DNA from: Chloroflexota bacterium
GTDB lineage: Bacteria; Chloroflexota; Dehalococcoidia; Lucifugimonadales; Lucifugimonadaceae
Length of the DNA: 64,000 nucleotides
Reading direction: 5' to 3'
Assembly: GCA_029262735.1 (NCBI GenBank)
Contig: JAJCYY010000036.1
Coordinates: 62,001-126,000, forward strand
The notes beneath the pieces were generated by a model. The model ran no database searches and was not told the DNA's origin. It saw only the letters and a list, made by a program, of their open reading frames with translations. The position numbers and the translations under genes are program-made. Shown here in pieces: positions 1 to 10,034 of the stretch. How positions within the stretch are numbered: the stretch's first letter is position 1; the number at the start of each line of letters is the position of its first letter.

Positions 1-1
1 G

Positions 2-730
2 TCATTCGTGGGCCCGGAGTTGATCGCAGCAGGATTCGAATACGTCTCTGTCAATTCCGGCACCGAAGCCCTCGCGAAGGTCGAAACCGAACATCCCGAC
101 ATGGTCGTGCTGGACGTCATGCTGGGAGACACGAATCTCAACGGCCTGGATGTCTGCAAAAAGATTCGGGAGGCCGGTCACAAAGTGCCCGTCATATTCC
201 TGACGGTCCGCGATCGCGCCGACGATTCAGGAACTATGAAACGCGCGTTTTCGGTCGGTGGAACCGACTACGTCTCGAAGCGCGAAGAGCTCCGCCGAAT
301 TGAAGAGCGAATGGGTCTGATACCTACCGAGTTCCTCGAGAGGAAATCGGACGTGGACGAACTGCTCACCCGTATCCGGGCACACCTTGCCGAGAAGCTG
401 CCTACAACTGAATACAACAATGGTCTGAAGATCGATTTCGAGAGTGAGCACGCTTACGTTCAAAAAAGTGGTGAATGGAAGAAAGTTAACCTGTCCGCCG
501 CACAGTTTCGGATCCTGCGAACACTGGCCATCAACGAGGGTAAAGGGGTCACAAAGACGGCACTGCTGGACATCGCTGGAGGACAGTCTGACGGTGATGG
601 GGATAGAGCGCTTCAGAGTCACATCTACCGGCTTCGAGAACTTATCGAGCCAGATCCCCGCAACCCTCTGTTTGTTCTCACCTACCACCGCATCGGTTAC
701 CGGTTCGGTGGCAATAAAAGCACGGAATGA
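2..730 (+). CDS. OmpR-type response regulator, 5' end cut by the window
   Basis: DNA-binding response regulator with an N-terminal receiver and a C-terminal winged helix. The reading frame is open to the first bases of the window, so the GTG at position 8 is internal and the acidic pocket at the start of the receiver lies outside. Visible parts are the phospho-acceptor aspartate in the VVLDVML strand, the FLTVRD strand and a lysine in YVSK, where most receivers have KP. A linker of about 35 residues with a charged helix follows. The OmpR-like winged helix ends in the usual TYHRIGYRF hairpin. The histidine kinase starts 3 bp after the stop, so the two form one operon and presumably one signalling pair. 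The signal is unknown. Confidence 0.9.
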   Translation, partial: SFVGPELIAAGFEYVSVNSGTEALAKVETEHPDMVVLDVMLGDTNLNGLDVCKKIREAGHKVPVIFLTVRDRADDSGTMKRAFSVGGTDYVSKREELRRIEERMGLIPTEFLERKSDVDELLTRIRAHLAEKLPTTEYNNGLKIDFESEHAYVQKSGEWKKVNLSAAQFRILRTLAINEGKGVTKTALLDIAGGQSDGDGDRALQSHIYRLRELIEPDPRNPLFVLTYHRIGYRFGGNKSTE

Positions 731-733
731 CCC

Positions 734-1573
734 ATGGGCGATCTCGTATTTCAGTCCGGCATCCTGACCTTCATTGGCATATTGATCGGTGCGATCGCCT
801 TCGGGGCGGTCGTCGGCTTTCTGATTAGGAACAGGCGATCGTTGCGACTGGAATCTACCGAATCTACGTCAACCGATGAGAATCTCTATCTGGCCTTTAG
901 CCGAATCAGTCACCACCTCAAGTCATCGGGCGAGATAGTGCGCGGCCACCTGCGTGGATTTTCGGAGGAGTTGCCTGGCGATGCTGAGCGCTGGAGGGTC
1001 GCCCGGAGAACCATTTTCGACGAGGCGACTCAGATCTCAACACTGGTCGAACGCCTCGACATACTGGTGCGAATCGGCATGACGGACGAACCGTTGGTGA
1101 TGGAGCCGGTAAACATCCCCGGCTTGATTGAGGAGCTAATGATGGGGCTGGCTCCTGCAGCCGACGAAAAAGGAATCGTGCTTGGCAGTGCAGCAGACGC
1201 GTCGGGTGCAGCGCAAAGCATCGTATCGGGTGACCAATCGGCATTGCGGGAGGTGTTCTCAAACATCCTTGAAAATGCAGTCACGCACGGCGGCGCCGGA
1301 TCGGAAGTCACCGCCGAGCTTCGGAGTAGCAATGGAGTCATAAAGGTGCTGATTCGGGACACCGGGTCCGGAATGGACGATACGCAGCTGCGAAATCTGT
1401 TCAAACCAGGAAATCGCGATCACACGCCGGGCATTCGCCGCGGCACAGGGATGGGCCTCTACCTCAGCAAGATGCTGGTTGAGCTGCACGGCGGAACGAT
1501 CAACGCGTCGAGCAAGCCCGGGGAAGGCACCGCCTTTTCAATAGAGCTCCCGTTGAAGAAAGTGGCCGGATAG
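734..1573 (+). CDS. Membrane-bound sensor histidine kinase
   Basis: Sensor kinase of 279 residues that presumably phosphorylates the response regulator just upstream. One N-terminal membrane segment (about residues 8-30) is followed directly by a short linker, with no periplasmic sensor or HAMP domain. The dimerisation helix carries the phosphorylated histidine in SRISHHLKS (H60 or H61). The ATPase domain shows the N box (ILENAVTHGG), G1 (DTGSGMDD) and G2 (GTGMGLYLSK). With no extracellular domain, sensing is likely within the membrane or through a partner. The gene ends 93 bp before the first NHL lipoprotein, so the lipoproteins may be cotranscribed. Confidence 0.9.
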   Translation: MGDLVFQSGILTFIGILIGAIAFGAVVGFLIRNRRSLRLESTESTSTDENLYLAFSRISHHLKSSGEIVRGHLRGFSEELPGDAERWRVARRTIFDEATQISTLVERLDILVRIGMTDEPLVMEPVNIPGLIEELMMGLAPAADEKGIVLGSAADASGAAQSIVSGDQSALREVFSNILENAVTHGGAGSEVTAELRSSNGVIKVLIRDTGSGMDDTQLRNLFKPGNRDHTPGIRRGTGMGLYLSKMLVELHGGTINASSKPGEGTAFSIELPLKKVAG

Positions 1574-1596
1574 CTCGTGCGGTACCAGTGACCAGA

Positions 1597-1666
1597 TTCC
1601 GCGAGGACTCCGCGTGGTTTTCAGGCTTAAGATGCCTTTTTCATCGAGATTGCATGAGGGCACGAA
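1597..1666 (+). repeat. Upstream repeat U1 of the NHL lipoprotein genes
   Basis: Leader of the first NHL lipoprotein gene. It recurs at 4682-4752 before the second gene and, degenerate, at 7797-7860 after it. Shared elements are TTCCGCGAGG at the start, AAGATGCCTTTT in the middle and a GAGGGCA-type ribosome-binding region just before the start codon. Confidence 0.7.
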
Positions 1667-4600
1667 ATGCGCAACGGGTTCAGGTCGGCGAACAGGACGA
1701 AGCTCCTGGCTTTCGTCTTTGCAGCGCTGTTCGTGCTGGGCGCGTGTGCCGCGCCAAAGATTGTCACGGTCACACCCGAGACAACTGAAAACGTAGACGC
1801 ACTCGGCACTTCTTCTCCAGGCACACCGGGTCTTCCCGCTTCGATACCCGGAACGCCGTTGCCTCCAACCAAAACTGCCATTCCGGCCACTCCAACGCCC
1901 GTGCCACCGATCGCTTCATTTGAAGTAGACGCACGTTCTGGCACGGCGCCGTTTACAGTACGGTTCAAAGACGCCACCGAAGGTCCGGCACGTACCTTCG
2001 AATGGGACTTCGGCGACGGGATTACCAGCACAGAAGCCTCACCTGTCCATGAGTACACCAAAGCCGGGACTCACACAGTTCGCCTCACGGTTTTTGGTTC
2101 TAATGGCTCTGACAGCGAGACGAGGACAAGCTACATCACGGTGGATCCGGGTGTGGTGGTCGGATTAGCTATCAGACCCGAGCATCCAGTTGTTGAAGTT
2201 GATCAGACCATTGAGTTCGATGCGGTCGCAGTGGATCAGTTCGGTAATGGAGTCCCAGTGAACGCGGAATGGTCGCTTGATTCAACAGAGGGATCTCTGA
2301 CCGAAATCGGATTATTCACCGCCGGAACAACCGCCCAGACTCTCACTTCCGTCATCTCTGCGACGGCCATGACCGACTCCGGTGAAAGTAAAGCTTCAGC
2401 CTCCATAACCGTTGCTCCTGGCCCGCTGAAAACTGTCGTCATCAAGCGGCCAGCCGGATCTCTCGGAGTACAGGACAAACACCAGTTTTCGTACGAACCA
2501 GCTGATGAGTATGGCAATCCGATAACGGACGCTGCTGCGACCTGGACCCTGGCGACCGGCCTGGGCAGCATCACGCCAACTGGAGAATTGCAGACCGGCA
2601 CGGAGGCCGGACTGTTTAAAGACGGCATCCGCGTTCTCGTTGTTTCCGGGCAACAGCGTGCATCAGCGTCGGCAGACCTGGATATCAGGCCAGATGTGCT
2701 CGACTCGGTACTAGTTTCGCCTTCGATGGCCATAATCCATTGGCAACACGAACAGCAGTTCACAGCAATGGGAGCAGACCGGTTCGGAAACTCAATTGAA
2801 GGAATTGCCGTTACCTGGGAGGCGACTGGCGGAGAAATTGATGACACGGGCCTGTTTGTAGCCGGAACGCATGCAGGATCGTTCTCGGTTACAGCAACGG
2901 GATTTGATGGCGTCAGTAAGTCTGGCAGTACGAACGTACAGATTCCGCCACCTCAGTTTTCTTTAACGCAGACACTGGGTGACCCGGAGGCGCGATGGGC
3001 CGACGGACTCATGGTCTTCAACAAGGGTGTTGCGGTCGATTCCGACGGCAACATTTACGTGGCTGACAGACTTAATTTCAGAGTTCAGAAGTTCTCTCCG
3101 GAAGGCGATTTTCTAGCGAAGTGGGGACGCCAGGGTGATAACCCCGGAGAATTTCGCGCTCTGTGGGGCTTGGCCGTGGACGCGGATGGAAACGTCTACA
3201 CGACCGAGCAAAACAATAACCGGATTCAGAAATTCACTTCAGATGGCCAGTTCCTGATGATTATTGGGAGCGAAGGGGAAGGCAACGGCCAGCTACGCCG
3301 ACCTACGGGAGTTGCCGTGAGTCCGAACGGCGACGTATACGTCGCGGACACCATGAACGACCGCATCCAGAGATTCGGAGCCGACGGAACGTTCATCCAG
3401 GCGTGGGGAAGTGGAGGCAGCGGCGCCGGTCAGTTTTCTCAGCCGAACGGAATAGATATCGGGCCGTCCGGTGATGTTTACGTAGCTGATACGGGCAACA
3501 ATCGAATCAAAAAGTACACGAAAACCGGGAGTCTCATCACATTCTGGGGAAGCTCCGAAGACAGGGTATTGTTTCCAAGCGACGTGGCCGTGGACGCAGA
3601 TGAGAACGTCTACGTTGCAGATGGGGGATTCGTTACAAAATTCAGTTCGATCGGTGAGCCACTGAGACGGTGGGGTGGGGCGGGGGCTGCAGCCGGCCTG
3701 TTCTTCTGGCCGGAGAGTATTGCGGTCGGTCCGAGTGGAGACGTATATGTGTCGGAATCACTTAATCACCGGGTCCAACGGTTCTCGGCGGGTGGATCAT
3801 TCAAGCTGCAGATCGGAAGCGACGTCTCTGGCCCGGGGAGCTCGAGATCACCAATGGCTGTCGCTGTCGCCCCGGATGGCAACCTACTTGTCGCCGATTT
3901 CTGGGATGCAAAAATTCTCAGGTTCGACCCGAGCGGCACATTTTTATCCGAGTTCGGTGAGAAAGGATTCGAGTTCCAGCAGTTGGAAACTCCAACGAAC
4001 ATAGCAGTCGACTCTTTTGGCAACATTTATGTGGACGGCTCTCGGGGAGGCGATCTTGGCCAGGGCATCCTGAAGTTCGATATGTCCGGCGGCTTCATCA
4101 CCTCGTGGGGTCGAGAAGGGACAGGTCCGGGAGAGTTCCTGCAAATCGAAGGGATCGGGTTAGATCGACGCGGTCGCGTTTATGTTGTCGATCCGGAGAT
4201 CAATCGGATACAGGTATTCACGGCCAGTGGTGAATTCCTCCACGAATGGGGCTCAGCTGGAACGGGCGCGGGCTTCTTCGATCAGCCAAACGGCATTGCT
4301 ATCGATGCGGACGACAGCGTCTACGTTACAGATTGGGGGAATGGTCGGATACAGAAATTCACCACCGACGGCGATTTCATCGCAATGTGGGGTGAAATGG
4401 GAGATAGTCCCGGTCAATTCATCGGTCCGGCCGATATAGCCCTCGATCACCTGGGTAACGTCTATGTAGCCGATGCGAGCCTGGGCAGAGTGCAGATGTT
4501 TACGTCTGACGGCGAGTTTTTGACCGGTTGGGGGGATGAGGACGTGGAGCCCAGGAACCTGACGGCACCATGGGGAGTAGCCGTCGACTCAAGCGGACAC

Positions 4601-4675
4601 GTATACGTGGCTGACAATCGAGGCGGGGCAGTGCGTGTCTATACCTCCCCGGCGTTGACAGGGCCTGCCTCGTAG
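1667..4675 (+). CDS. Lipoprotein with PKD, Ig-like domains and NHL beta-propeller
   Basis: Exported surface lipoprotein of 1,002 residues. A signal peptide ends in a lipobox (LGAC, lipidated Cys27), then comes a Thr/Pro-rich stalk to about residue 80. A PKD domain (about 82-160, with WDFGDG and the conserved VHEYTKAGTHTVRLTV strand) is followed by three related Ig-like domains (about 165-430, each with AxDxFGN and GLFxAGT motifs). The last 560 residues are about a dozen NHL repeats of the type DxxGNVYVADxxNxRIQKF, forming one or two beta-propellers. The architecture fits a cell-surface binding or scaffolding protein; its ligand cannot be read from the sequence. ATG start, with GAGGG 8 bp upstream. 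Confidence 0.88.
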   Translation: MRNGFRSANRTKLLAFVFAALFVLGACAAPKIVTVTPETTENVDALGTSSPGTPGLPASIPGTPLPPTKTAIPATPTPVPPIASFEVDARSGTAPFTVRFKDATEGPARTFEWDFGDGITSTEASPVHEYTKAGTHTVRLTVFGSNGSDSETRTSYITVDPGVVVGLAIRPEHPVVEVDQTIEFDAVAVDQFGNGVPVNAEWSLDSTEGSLTEIGLFTAGTTAQTLTSVISATAMTDSGESKASASITVAPGPLKTVVIKRPAGSLGVQDKHQFSYEPADEYGNPITDAAATWTLATGLGSITPTGELQTGTEAGLFKDGIRVLVVSGQQRASASADLDIRPDVLDSVLVSPSMAIIHWQHEQQFTAMGADRFGNSIEGIAVTWEATGGEIDDTGLFVAGTHAGSFSVTATGFDGVSKSGSTNVQIPPPQFSLTQTLGDPEARWADGLMVFNKGVAVDSDGNIYVADRLNFRVQKFSPEGDFLAKWGRQGDNPGEFRALWGLAVDADGNVYTTEQNNNRIQKFTSDGQFLMIIGSEGEGNGQLRRPTGVAVSPNGDVYVADTMNDRIQRFGADGTFIQAWGSGGSGAGQFSQPNGIDIGPSGDVYVADTGNNRIKKYTKTGSLITFWGSSEDRVLFPSDVAVDADENVYVADGGFVTKFSSIGEPLRRWGGAGAAAGLFFWPESIAVGPSGDVYVSESLNHRVQRFSAGGSFKLQIGSDVSGPGSSRSPMAVAVAPDGNLLVADFWDAKILRFDPSGTFLSEFGEKGFEFQQLETPTNIAVDSFGNIYVDGSRGGDLGQGILKFDMSGGFITSWGREGTGPGEFLQIEGIGLDRRGRVYVVDPEINRIQVFTASGEFLHEWGSAGTGAGFFDQPNGIAIDADDSVYVTDWGNGRIQKFTTDGDFIAMWGEMGDSPGQFIGPADIALDHLGNVYVADASLGRVQMFTSDGEFLTGWGDEDVEPRNLTAPWGVAVDSSGHVYVADNRGGAVRVYTSPALTGPAS

Positions 4676-4681
4676 TTCACG

Positions 4682-4752
4682 TTTCCGCGAGGTCTTCGCG
4701 AGGTATGCGAGTCTAAGATGCCTTTTGTGTCGAGAATGCAGGAGGGCATGAA
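4682..4752 (+). repeat. Upstream repeat U2 of the NHL lipoprotein genes
   Basis: Second copy of the leader described at 1597-1666. It has a stronger ribosome-binding site (GGAGGG, 7 bp before the ATG). That the repeat is carried outside the coding region shows the duplication unit was leader plus gene. Confidence 0.7.
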
Positions 4753-7700
4753 ATGCGTTACGGAGTCAGGCTGTCGAACAGGATGAAGATCCTGGTTTTC
4801 GTTCTTGCCACGCTGTTCGTATTGAGCGCGTGTGAAGGCGAAGGGATCGTAATCACTCGGCTCACATCGACACCCGACCCGAACGCCACCGCAACTCCGA
4901 CTGTCAATCCATCGGACACTCCTGTCCCTGGTGCAACAGCCACGGCGACAGCTGATCCGGCTGTGCCCGTTCCCACCGTTCCTCCGGGATCGACACCCAC
5001 ACCCGGATCCGGCCCAACAGCGACGCCAAGCGCCACCAGCACTCCTGTCCCCACGCCAACGCCGACACCTGTTCCGCCACTTGCATCGTTCGATGTTGAT
5101 TCTCGCTCCGGCGCGGCCCCATTCACGGTCCAGTTCACCGATACAACGGAAGGACCTGTCAGCTCGGTCGAGTGGGAATTCGGAGACGGGAGCACCAGCA
5201 CCGAAGCATCCCCTGTCCATGAGTACACGAAGGCCGGTGCCCACACCGTTCGCCTGTCCGTCTCGGGACCTAACGGATCAGACAACGAGGTGAGGACAAG
5301 CTACATCAACGTCAGCCCTGGTGCTGTCGTCGGCCTGTCAATCCGACCAGAGCACCCGAATGTCGCCGTCAGAGAGACGGTCAAGTTCGAGGCGCTTGCC
5401 GTGGATCAGTTTGGCAACGGCGTTCCCATCGAAGCCCAGTGGTCGCTGGATGGCGAAGAAGGGGCGCTTGATGACGGCGGTCTGTTTACCGCCGGGACGA
5501 AGGCGCTGACTTTAGGTGGTGCGATATCAGCCTCAACCCGGACCGACGCCGGTGCCAGCACGGCAAGCACATCGGTGACGATCACGACAGGACCGCTTAC
5601 GGCGGTGATACTGAGCGAGACGCAAAAGAGGCTGACCGTGCAGGACACTCACCAGTTCACTTTTTCCGCAACAGATGAGTTCGGTAATGCGGTCACAGAT
5701 GCGTTGGTATCGTGGTCCGTCGACTCAGACGCCGGTTCGATTACGGATTCCGGTCTGGTTCGCTCGGGCACAGAAGCCGGATTCTTCGCTGAAGCCGTTC
5801 GGTTGAGTGTTGTGTCCGGTCGCCAGAGTGTGTCTGCAAGAGCCGACCTGGTGCTCGAGCCTGATGTCCTGGAAACGGTCACGGTCAGCCCTTCGGGTAC
5901 CGAGGTCATCTGGCAGCATGACCGGAAGTTCACTGCTTCGGGAAGCGACAGATTTGGGAATGTCATTGGCGATCTCGCTTTTGCCTGGGATGCGACAGGC
6001 GGCGAGATAGATGAGTCCGGTCTGTTCACCGCCGGTACTCGAGTTGGCACGTACACCGTGACAGCAACCGGCCTCAGCGGCACCGCCAAGATTGGGCATT
6101 CAACGGTCAACATCCCGGCGCCGGAGTTCTTTTTTCAGGGTCAGATTGGAGGGCAGTTCGAAGACGGAGTGTTCCATGTCCCGGTGGGCATCGCGTTCGC
6201 TGGGGATGGCTCTATACATGTAGCTGATTCGAACCACCGGCGCATCCAGGCGTTCGCACCGGACGGACAGTTTCTAACAGCCTGGAACCAGCGTACCGAG
6301 GGTCCCCGACTCGAATTACCTTATGATGTGGCGTTTGACTCAAAGGGTAATCTGTATATCGCCGATTTAATTTTGAATAGCATTCTTAAATATTCGGCAG
6401 ATGGTCAATTTGTTCGACAGTGGGGAAGCTCGGGAAACGCCGATGGACAATTTAATAATCCATTTGACATCGCGTTCGACTCGATCGGCAACGTGTATGT
6501 TACTGACCGCGACAACGGTAGAATACAAAAATTCACATCCGATGGTGTTTTCCTCTCAAAATGGGGCAGTATTGGGAGCGACAATGGTCAATTTCATTGG
6601 CCAACAGCACTCGTGATCGATTCTAGCGACAACGTATACGTAGCCGATCGATTTAATCAGCGAATCCAGAAATTCACATCGGACGGCCTGTTTCTATCAA
6701 AATGGGGAAGCCCGGGCACAGGGAACGGGCAATTCGAAGAACCTGTGGGAGTTGCGATCGATTCCGGTGGGAACCTCTACGTAACCGACGGGACCAGCGA
6801 CCGAGTCCAGGTATTCACGTCTGACGGAGCATTCATCAGGAAATGGGGCACTTCAGGTACCGCTGATGGTCAGTTCAACCGACCGTTTGGGATAGCAATT
6901 GACGCCTCCGATAAGGTTTACATCGGGGACGTTAATAACAGCAGGATTCAGGTGTTTTCATCAATTGGCGCCTTCAATTCAAAGTGGGGTGATGAACTCG
7001 GTGTAGGACAACTGAAGAGGCCTGTGGGTGTTGCAACAGATAGTTTCGGCAATGTGTTCATAGTCGACGAATCTGAGAGGATTGTTCAAAAATACAACCC
7101 CGACTACCAATACGTGTTGAAATGGGGTCGGTTTGGGACGGGGGTGGGCCAGTTTGAGAGACCAAACGATATTGCAGTTGATTCCTCTGGCAGCGTGTAT
7201 GTCGCTGATCGAACAGATAATAGCGTTCAAAAATTCGATAGTACCGGATCTTTTATTAGCGTTTGGACAGGGTTCAACGAACCAACCGCAATCGCGACCG
7301 ATTCAAAACTCAATGTATATGTGGTAGGTCGTGGAAACAATCGGATCCGGAAATTCACTGGCAGTGGAAATATAATTACTGAATGGAGTTCAAGTGGTCC
7401 CAGCGGAGTGGCAGTTGACTCGGAAGACAACGTATACATTGTAGAAGAAGGAAATAGCCGGATTCAGAAATTTACATCTGGCGGGCAATTCATCTCTGCT
7501 TGGGGCCAAGCAGGTGTTAGCCAGGGCGAATTCTCGAGTCCCGGTGGCATCGCGATTGATTCTTTTGACAACGTCTATGTGCTGGACACTGGAAACGGTC
7601 GCATACAGATGTTGACCAGCGGCGGAACCTTTATCACTGAATGGGGTAGTTTTGGCACCGGACTTGGTGAGTTTGAGAAACCTACCGGAATCGCGATCAC

Positions 7701-7782
7701 GCCGCATGGAATGGTTCTGGTCGCAGATCGCGAAAGTGGCAGAGTCCAGGTCTTCCGATCGCCTGCGCTGACTCCGTCCTAG
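4753..7782 (+). CDS. Second PKD/Ig-like/NHL lipoprotein, tandem paralogue
   Basis: Lipoprotein of 1,009 residues, collinear with its upstream neighbour. It has a signal peptide with lipobox LSAC (Cys27), a longer Thr/Pro stalk, a PKD domain (about 110-188), three Ig-like domains (to about 455) and about 13 NHL repeats to the C-terminus. The N-terminal domains match the paralogue closely and the propeller has diverged more. The propeller-coding DNA (about 6,340-7,500) is visibly more AT-rich than its surroundings, with codons such as TTA and AAA, which suggests this half was replaced or acquired separately. Role as for the first copy: surface binding, ligand unknown. Confidence 0.88.
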   Translation: MRYGVRLSNRMKILVFVLATLFVLSACEGEGIVITRLTSTPDPNATATPTVNPSDTPVPGATATATADPAVPVPTVPPGSTPTPGSGPTATPSATSTPVPTPTPTPVPPLASFDVDSRSGAAPFTVQFTDTTEGPVSSVEWEFGDGSTSTEASPVHEYTKAGAHTVRLSVSGPNGSDNEVRTSYINVSPGAVVGLSIRPEHPNVAVRETVKFEALAVDQFGNGVPIEAQWSLDGEEGALDDGGLFTAGTKALTLGGAISASTRTDAGASTASTSVTITTGPLTAVILSETQKRLTVQDTHQFTFSATDEFGNAVTDALVSWSVDSDAGSITDSGLVRSGTEAGFFAEAVRLSVVSGRQSVSARADLVLEPDVLETVTVSPSGTEVIWQHDRKFTASGSDRFGNVIGDLAFAWDATGGEIDESGLFTAGTRVGTYTVTATGLSGTAKIGHSTVNIPAPEFFFQGQIGGQFEDGVFHVPVGIAFAGDGSIHVADSNHRRIQAFAPDGQFLTAWNQRTEGPRLELPYDVAFDSKGNLYIADLILNSILKYSADGQFVRQWGSSGNADGQFNNPFDIAFDSIGNVYVTDRDNGRIQKFTSDGVFLSKWGSIGSDNGQFHWPTALVIDSSDNVYVADRFNQRIQKFTSDGLFLSKWGSPGTGNGQFEEPVGVAIDSGGNLYVTDGTSDRVQVFTSDGAFIRKWGTSGTADGQFNRPFGIAIDASDKVYIGDVNNSRIQVFSSIGAFNSKWGDELGVGQLKRPVGVATDSFGNVFIVDESERIVQKYNPDYQYVLKWGRFGTGVGQFERPNDIAVDSSGSVYVADRTDNSVQKFDSTGSFISVWTGFNEPTAIATDSKLNVYVVGRGNNRIRKFTGSGNIITEWSSSGPSGVAVDSEDNVYIVEEGNSRIQKFTSGGQFISAWGQAGVSQGEFSSPGGIAIDSFDNVYVLDTGNGRIQMLTSGGTFITEWGSFGTGLGEFEKPTGIAITPHGMVLVADRESGRVQVFRSPALTPS

Positions 7783-7796
7783 CATCTTCCGTTCCC

Positions 7797-7860
7797 AGCC
7801 GCGAGGACCCTGTAGTTTGGGGGCTTCAGGTGCGTCACGCATCGAGACCGCAAGGGGGAA
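7797..7860 (+). repeat. Orphan third copy of the NHL leader repeat
   Basis: Starts with AGCCGCGAGGAC and keeps CATCGAGACCGCAAGGGGG, aligning with the two leaders upstream of the NHL genes. Only a 13-codon open frame follows. It is best read as the start of a lost third gene copy or the right border of the duplication. Confidence 0.55.
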
Positions 7861-8021
7861 CCTAACAGTCCATGCTCGCCGTTCAGCGGTCTGAGATAGG
7901 AGTTGCGTGATCACTGAGATCCAATCGGGCAATAAATCGGTAGATCAACATGAACGGGTCAAGCAGTCAACGCGGCCGTTGGGACTCAAGCACCCAGGAT
8001 TGAGCCGCATATGACCGACGA

Positions 8022-8828
8022 TCATGCTGCATCGTCCTGTGGTGGCTGGTTCCGAGTACCATCGCCCGTCGGAGTGTTAACGGCAAAGCTGGCGGGCGAG
8101 ACCTGTGCCGACTGATCGGTTTCATTACTCACTATGTCACCCACCTCAAAGACTGAGACGCCGCTGGTCAAATCGTCAGACATCTGCTAAAGCGACTGTG
8201 CAGAAGCAACCAGTTCCTCGACCTGGGCAGACAACTCCTCAGTTAAAGCGGAAGACTCTTCTGCAGTGGCACTCGCCTCCTCTGTGATTGCGGCGACGCT
8301 GTTCATAGATTCTCTGGCTTTGTCCGCGCCTTCTCCCATTGTTGATGCTGTTGTCGCGTTCTGCGTGGCGATCACATCGACATCGTCTATGTGGGAGACC
8401 ATCTCGGCGGACGAAGCTGAAACTTCTCCTGCGGCAGTTGATATCTCCAGGATCTTTCCAGAGACCTCAGCAACAGCGGTGATAATCTCCTGCAACGCGA
8501 TGCCCGCCTTGTCTGCGAGTTCCGTACCCTGGACCACCTGTTCACTTCCGGTCTCCGTTGCCTTGACCGACTCATCGACCCCAACTTGCACGTTGTCGAT
8601 CAAGGACGCGATCTCGGTTGTTGCCTGGCTGACTCGCTGCGCGAGCTGCCTGACTTCATCAGCGACCACTGCGAATCCGCGCCCCTGCTCACCTGCTCTG
8701 GCGGCTTCGATTGCTGCGTTCAGCGCCAGCAAGTTCGTCTGTGCGGCGATGTCGTCAATTACGGAAACGATCTTGCCGATCTCAACAGACTTCTCTCCCA
8801 GCTCGGCTACAGGGCCGAGCAGAACTCG
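8022..8828 (-). pseudogene. Decayed methyl-accepting chemotaxis protein, signalling tail only
   Basis: Remains of a chemoreceptor. The preserved part is the cytoplasmic hairpin that binds CheA/CheW, with the hallmark [20 protein letters not shown] (8,680-8,760), followed by coiled-coil helices. Reading in frame from 8828, the N-terminal sensor, membrane and HAMP parts are absent and a TAA lies at 8829-8831. A TAG at 8187-8189 interrupts the tail, yet the same frame continues for 54 more codons (QMSDDLTSGVSVFEVG...) to a TGA at 8022-8024, so the TAG looks like a nonsense mutation. No start codon or promoter is evident. Confidence 0.8.
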
Positions 8829-8831
8829 TTA

Positions 8832-9337
8832 ACGAACTTCCCGACGGGTGTTGAGCATGATCACGGCAACCAGGGAGTCGACACGCCGGACGGCCTGTTG
8901 AAGTCAATCGCCAAATCCTGTGTTTCCGGCTGCGGCTACATCGCCGATCCGCAGGGAGAAATCGACAGAGTGGTCAGGTAGTCGAAGCTGTATATCGTTT
9001 CAGATGCGATCTAATTGAGTCGATCGTCTACCGCTGGCAAGGGTGTCGGGACGACGTTACGAACTGCGTTTCGGCAAATAGTCTGTTAGGGACCGCTCGC
9101 CGTTTCAACTCTTACAGCACGCCTGATCCGCCACGGAAAGCGGCAAACGATGTTATTCGCCTCGACGCAGACTACTTGAGTCGAATGTTGAGCTCTGGCG
9201 ACCACCTGCAGCGGTGACCGCTTGTCCGGCTAGTAGCCGCGACCGATTGAGGCTTCGGCTGCCGGCTCCTCGTTTTGAGCGAGTGTTGGGTTAACGAACC
9301 CTCCTGCACTCCGTCTCTCTCGGCGCGACCGTCTTTG
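8832..9337. other. Gene-free stretch
   Basis: About 500 bp between the receptor remnant and the cytochrome gene. Short open frames exist but none shows a family motif. I see no RNA, repeat or clear promoter. Confidence 0.4.
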
Positions 9338-9766
9338 CTACTGCAATGTCTTGAGGTACGCGATGAGGTCGCCGATATCGGCGTCGGTCAGCGCCGGGAA
9401 GGGCGGCATTGCAGGTGCGAAGCCCTCGACGATCACCGCCAGCGGTTCTCTGATCGATTGGCGCAGGTATGCGTCGTCGCCGCGCTGGCTAACTCCAGCA
9501 AGTCCGGGGCCAACCACGCTGTTGCTGCCTGTTGAGTGGCAGGAGTTGCAGCTGTTAGACGCAAACAGGGACTCGCCTTTAGCAGCGTCACCGCTGCCAC
9601 CATTGCCCGGCAATGACGTCGGCGTCACCTGTTGCTGGGCCGATGTAGTGGCGGTGGGCTCGACCGTGGCGAATGGCGTTTCGCCATCGCTGCACGCAAC
9701 CGCAACGACTGAGAATGTCAACAGCACGGAAATGAGCAAAAGCTTTCGACTGTATACGCTCGGCAT
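9338..9766 (-). CDS. Lipoprotein c-type cytochrome
   Basis: Small membrane-anchored electron carrier of 142 residues. I chose the ATG at 9766 because it begins a standard lipoprotein signal (MPSVYSRKLLL...) ending in the lipobox VVAVAC. An ATG 16 codons upstream would add a charged extension. After a Thr/Pro/Gln linker comes a class I cytochrome c domain with the haem-binding motif CNSCH, VGPGLAGV, and the distal methionine in APAMPPFP. It ends in the typical LIAYLKTLQ helix. It sits 1 kb from the oxidase operon, in the opposite orientation, and is a plausible electron donor to that oxidase, though this is inference. Confidence 0.9.
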   Translation of the reverse strand: MPSVYSRKLLLISVLLTFSVVAVACSDGETPFATVEPTATTSAQQQVTPTSLPGNGGSGDAAKGESLFASNSCNSCHSTGSNSVVGPGLAGVSQRGDDAYLRQSIREPLAVIVEGFAPAMPPFPALTDADIGDLIAYLKTLQ

Positions 9767-10034
9767 TCGTTTCCTCTGCAGCCAGGATGGCTGAATGGCG
9801 CGTCTATAACTCACTCGCCTCTGATCGCCGAGTGCTATTCAGCAAGGTTATGCGGCAGGCTACGCCATCTATAGGTGCGCGGTCACCAACGTTCAAATTA
9901 CGCCACCGCCGCCGCTTGCGCACCCGAATCCTCAGATAACTCTCACGCGACTGAACGTTGCCCGAGTTCTGGGTTATGAAACATTTTGCCAGATTCGAGA
10001 CCGAACATCGCGCGCGGCAAAGAGGGCGGTACAG

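Noticed and set aside
8586-8981. 131-codon plus-strand frame over the chemoreceptor remnant
   Set aside because: Its first two thirds are antisense to the conserved receptor hairpin and the remainder shows no known motif.
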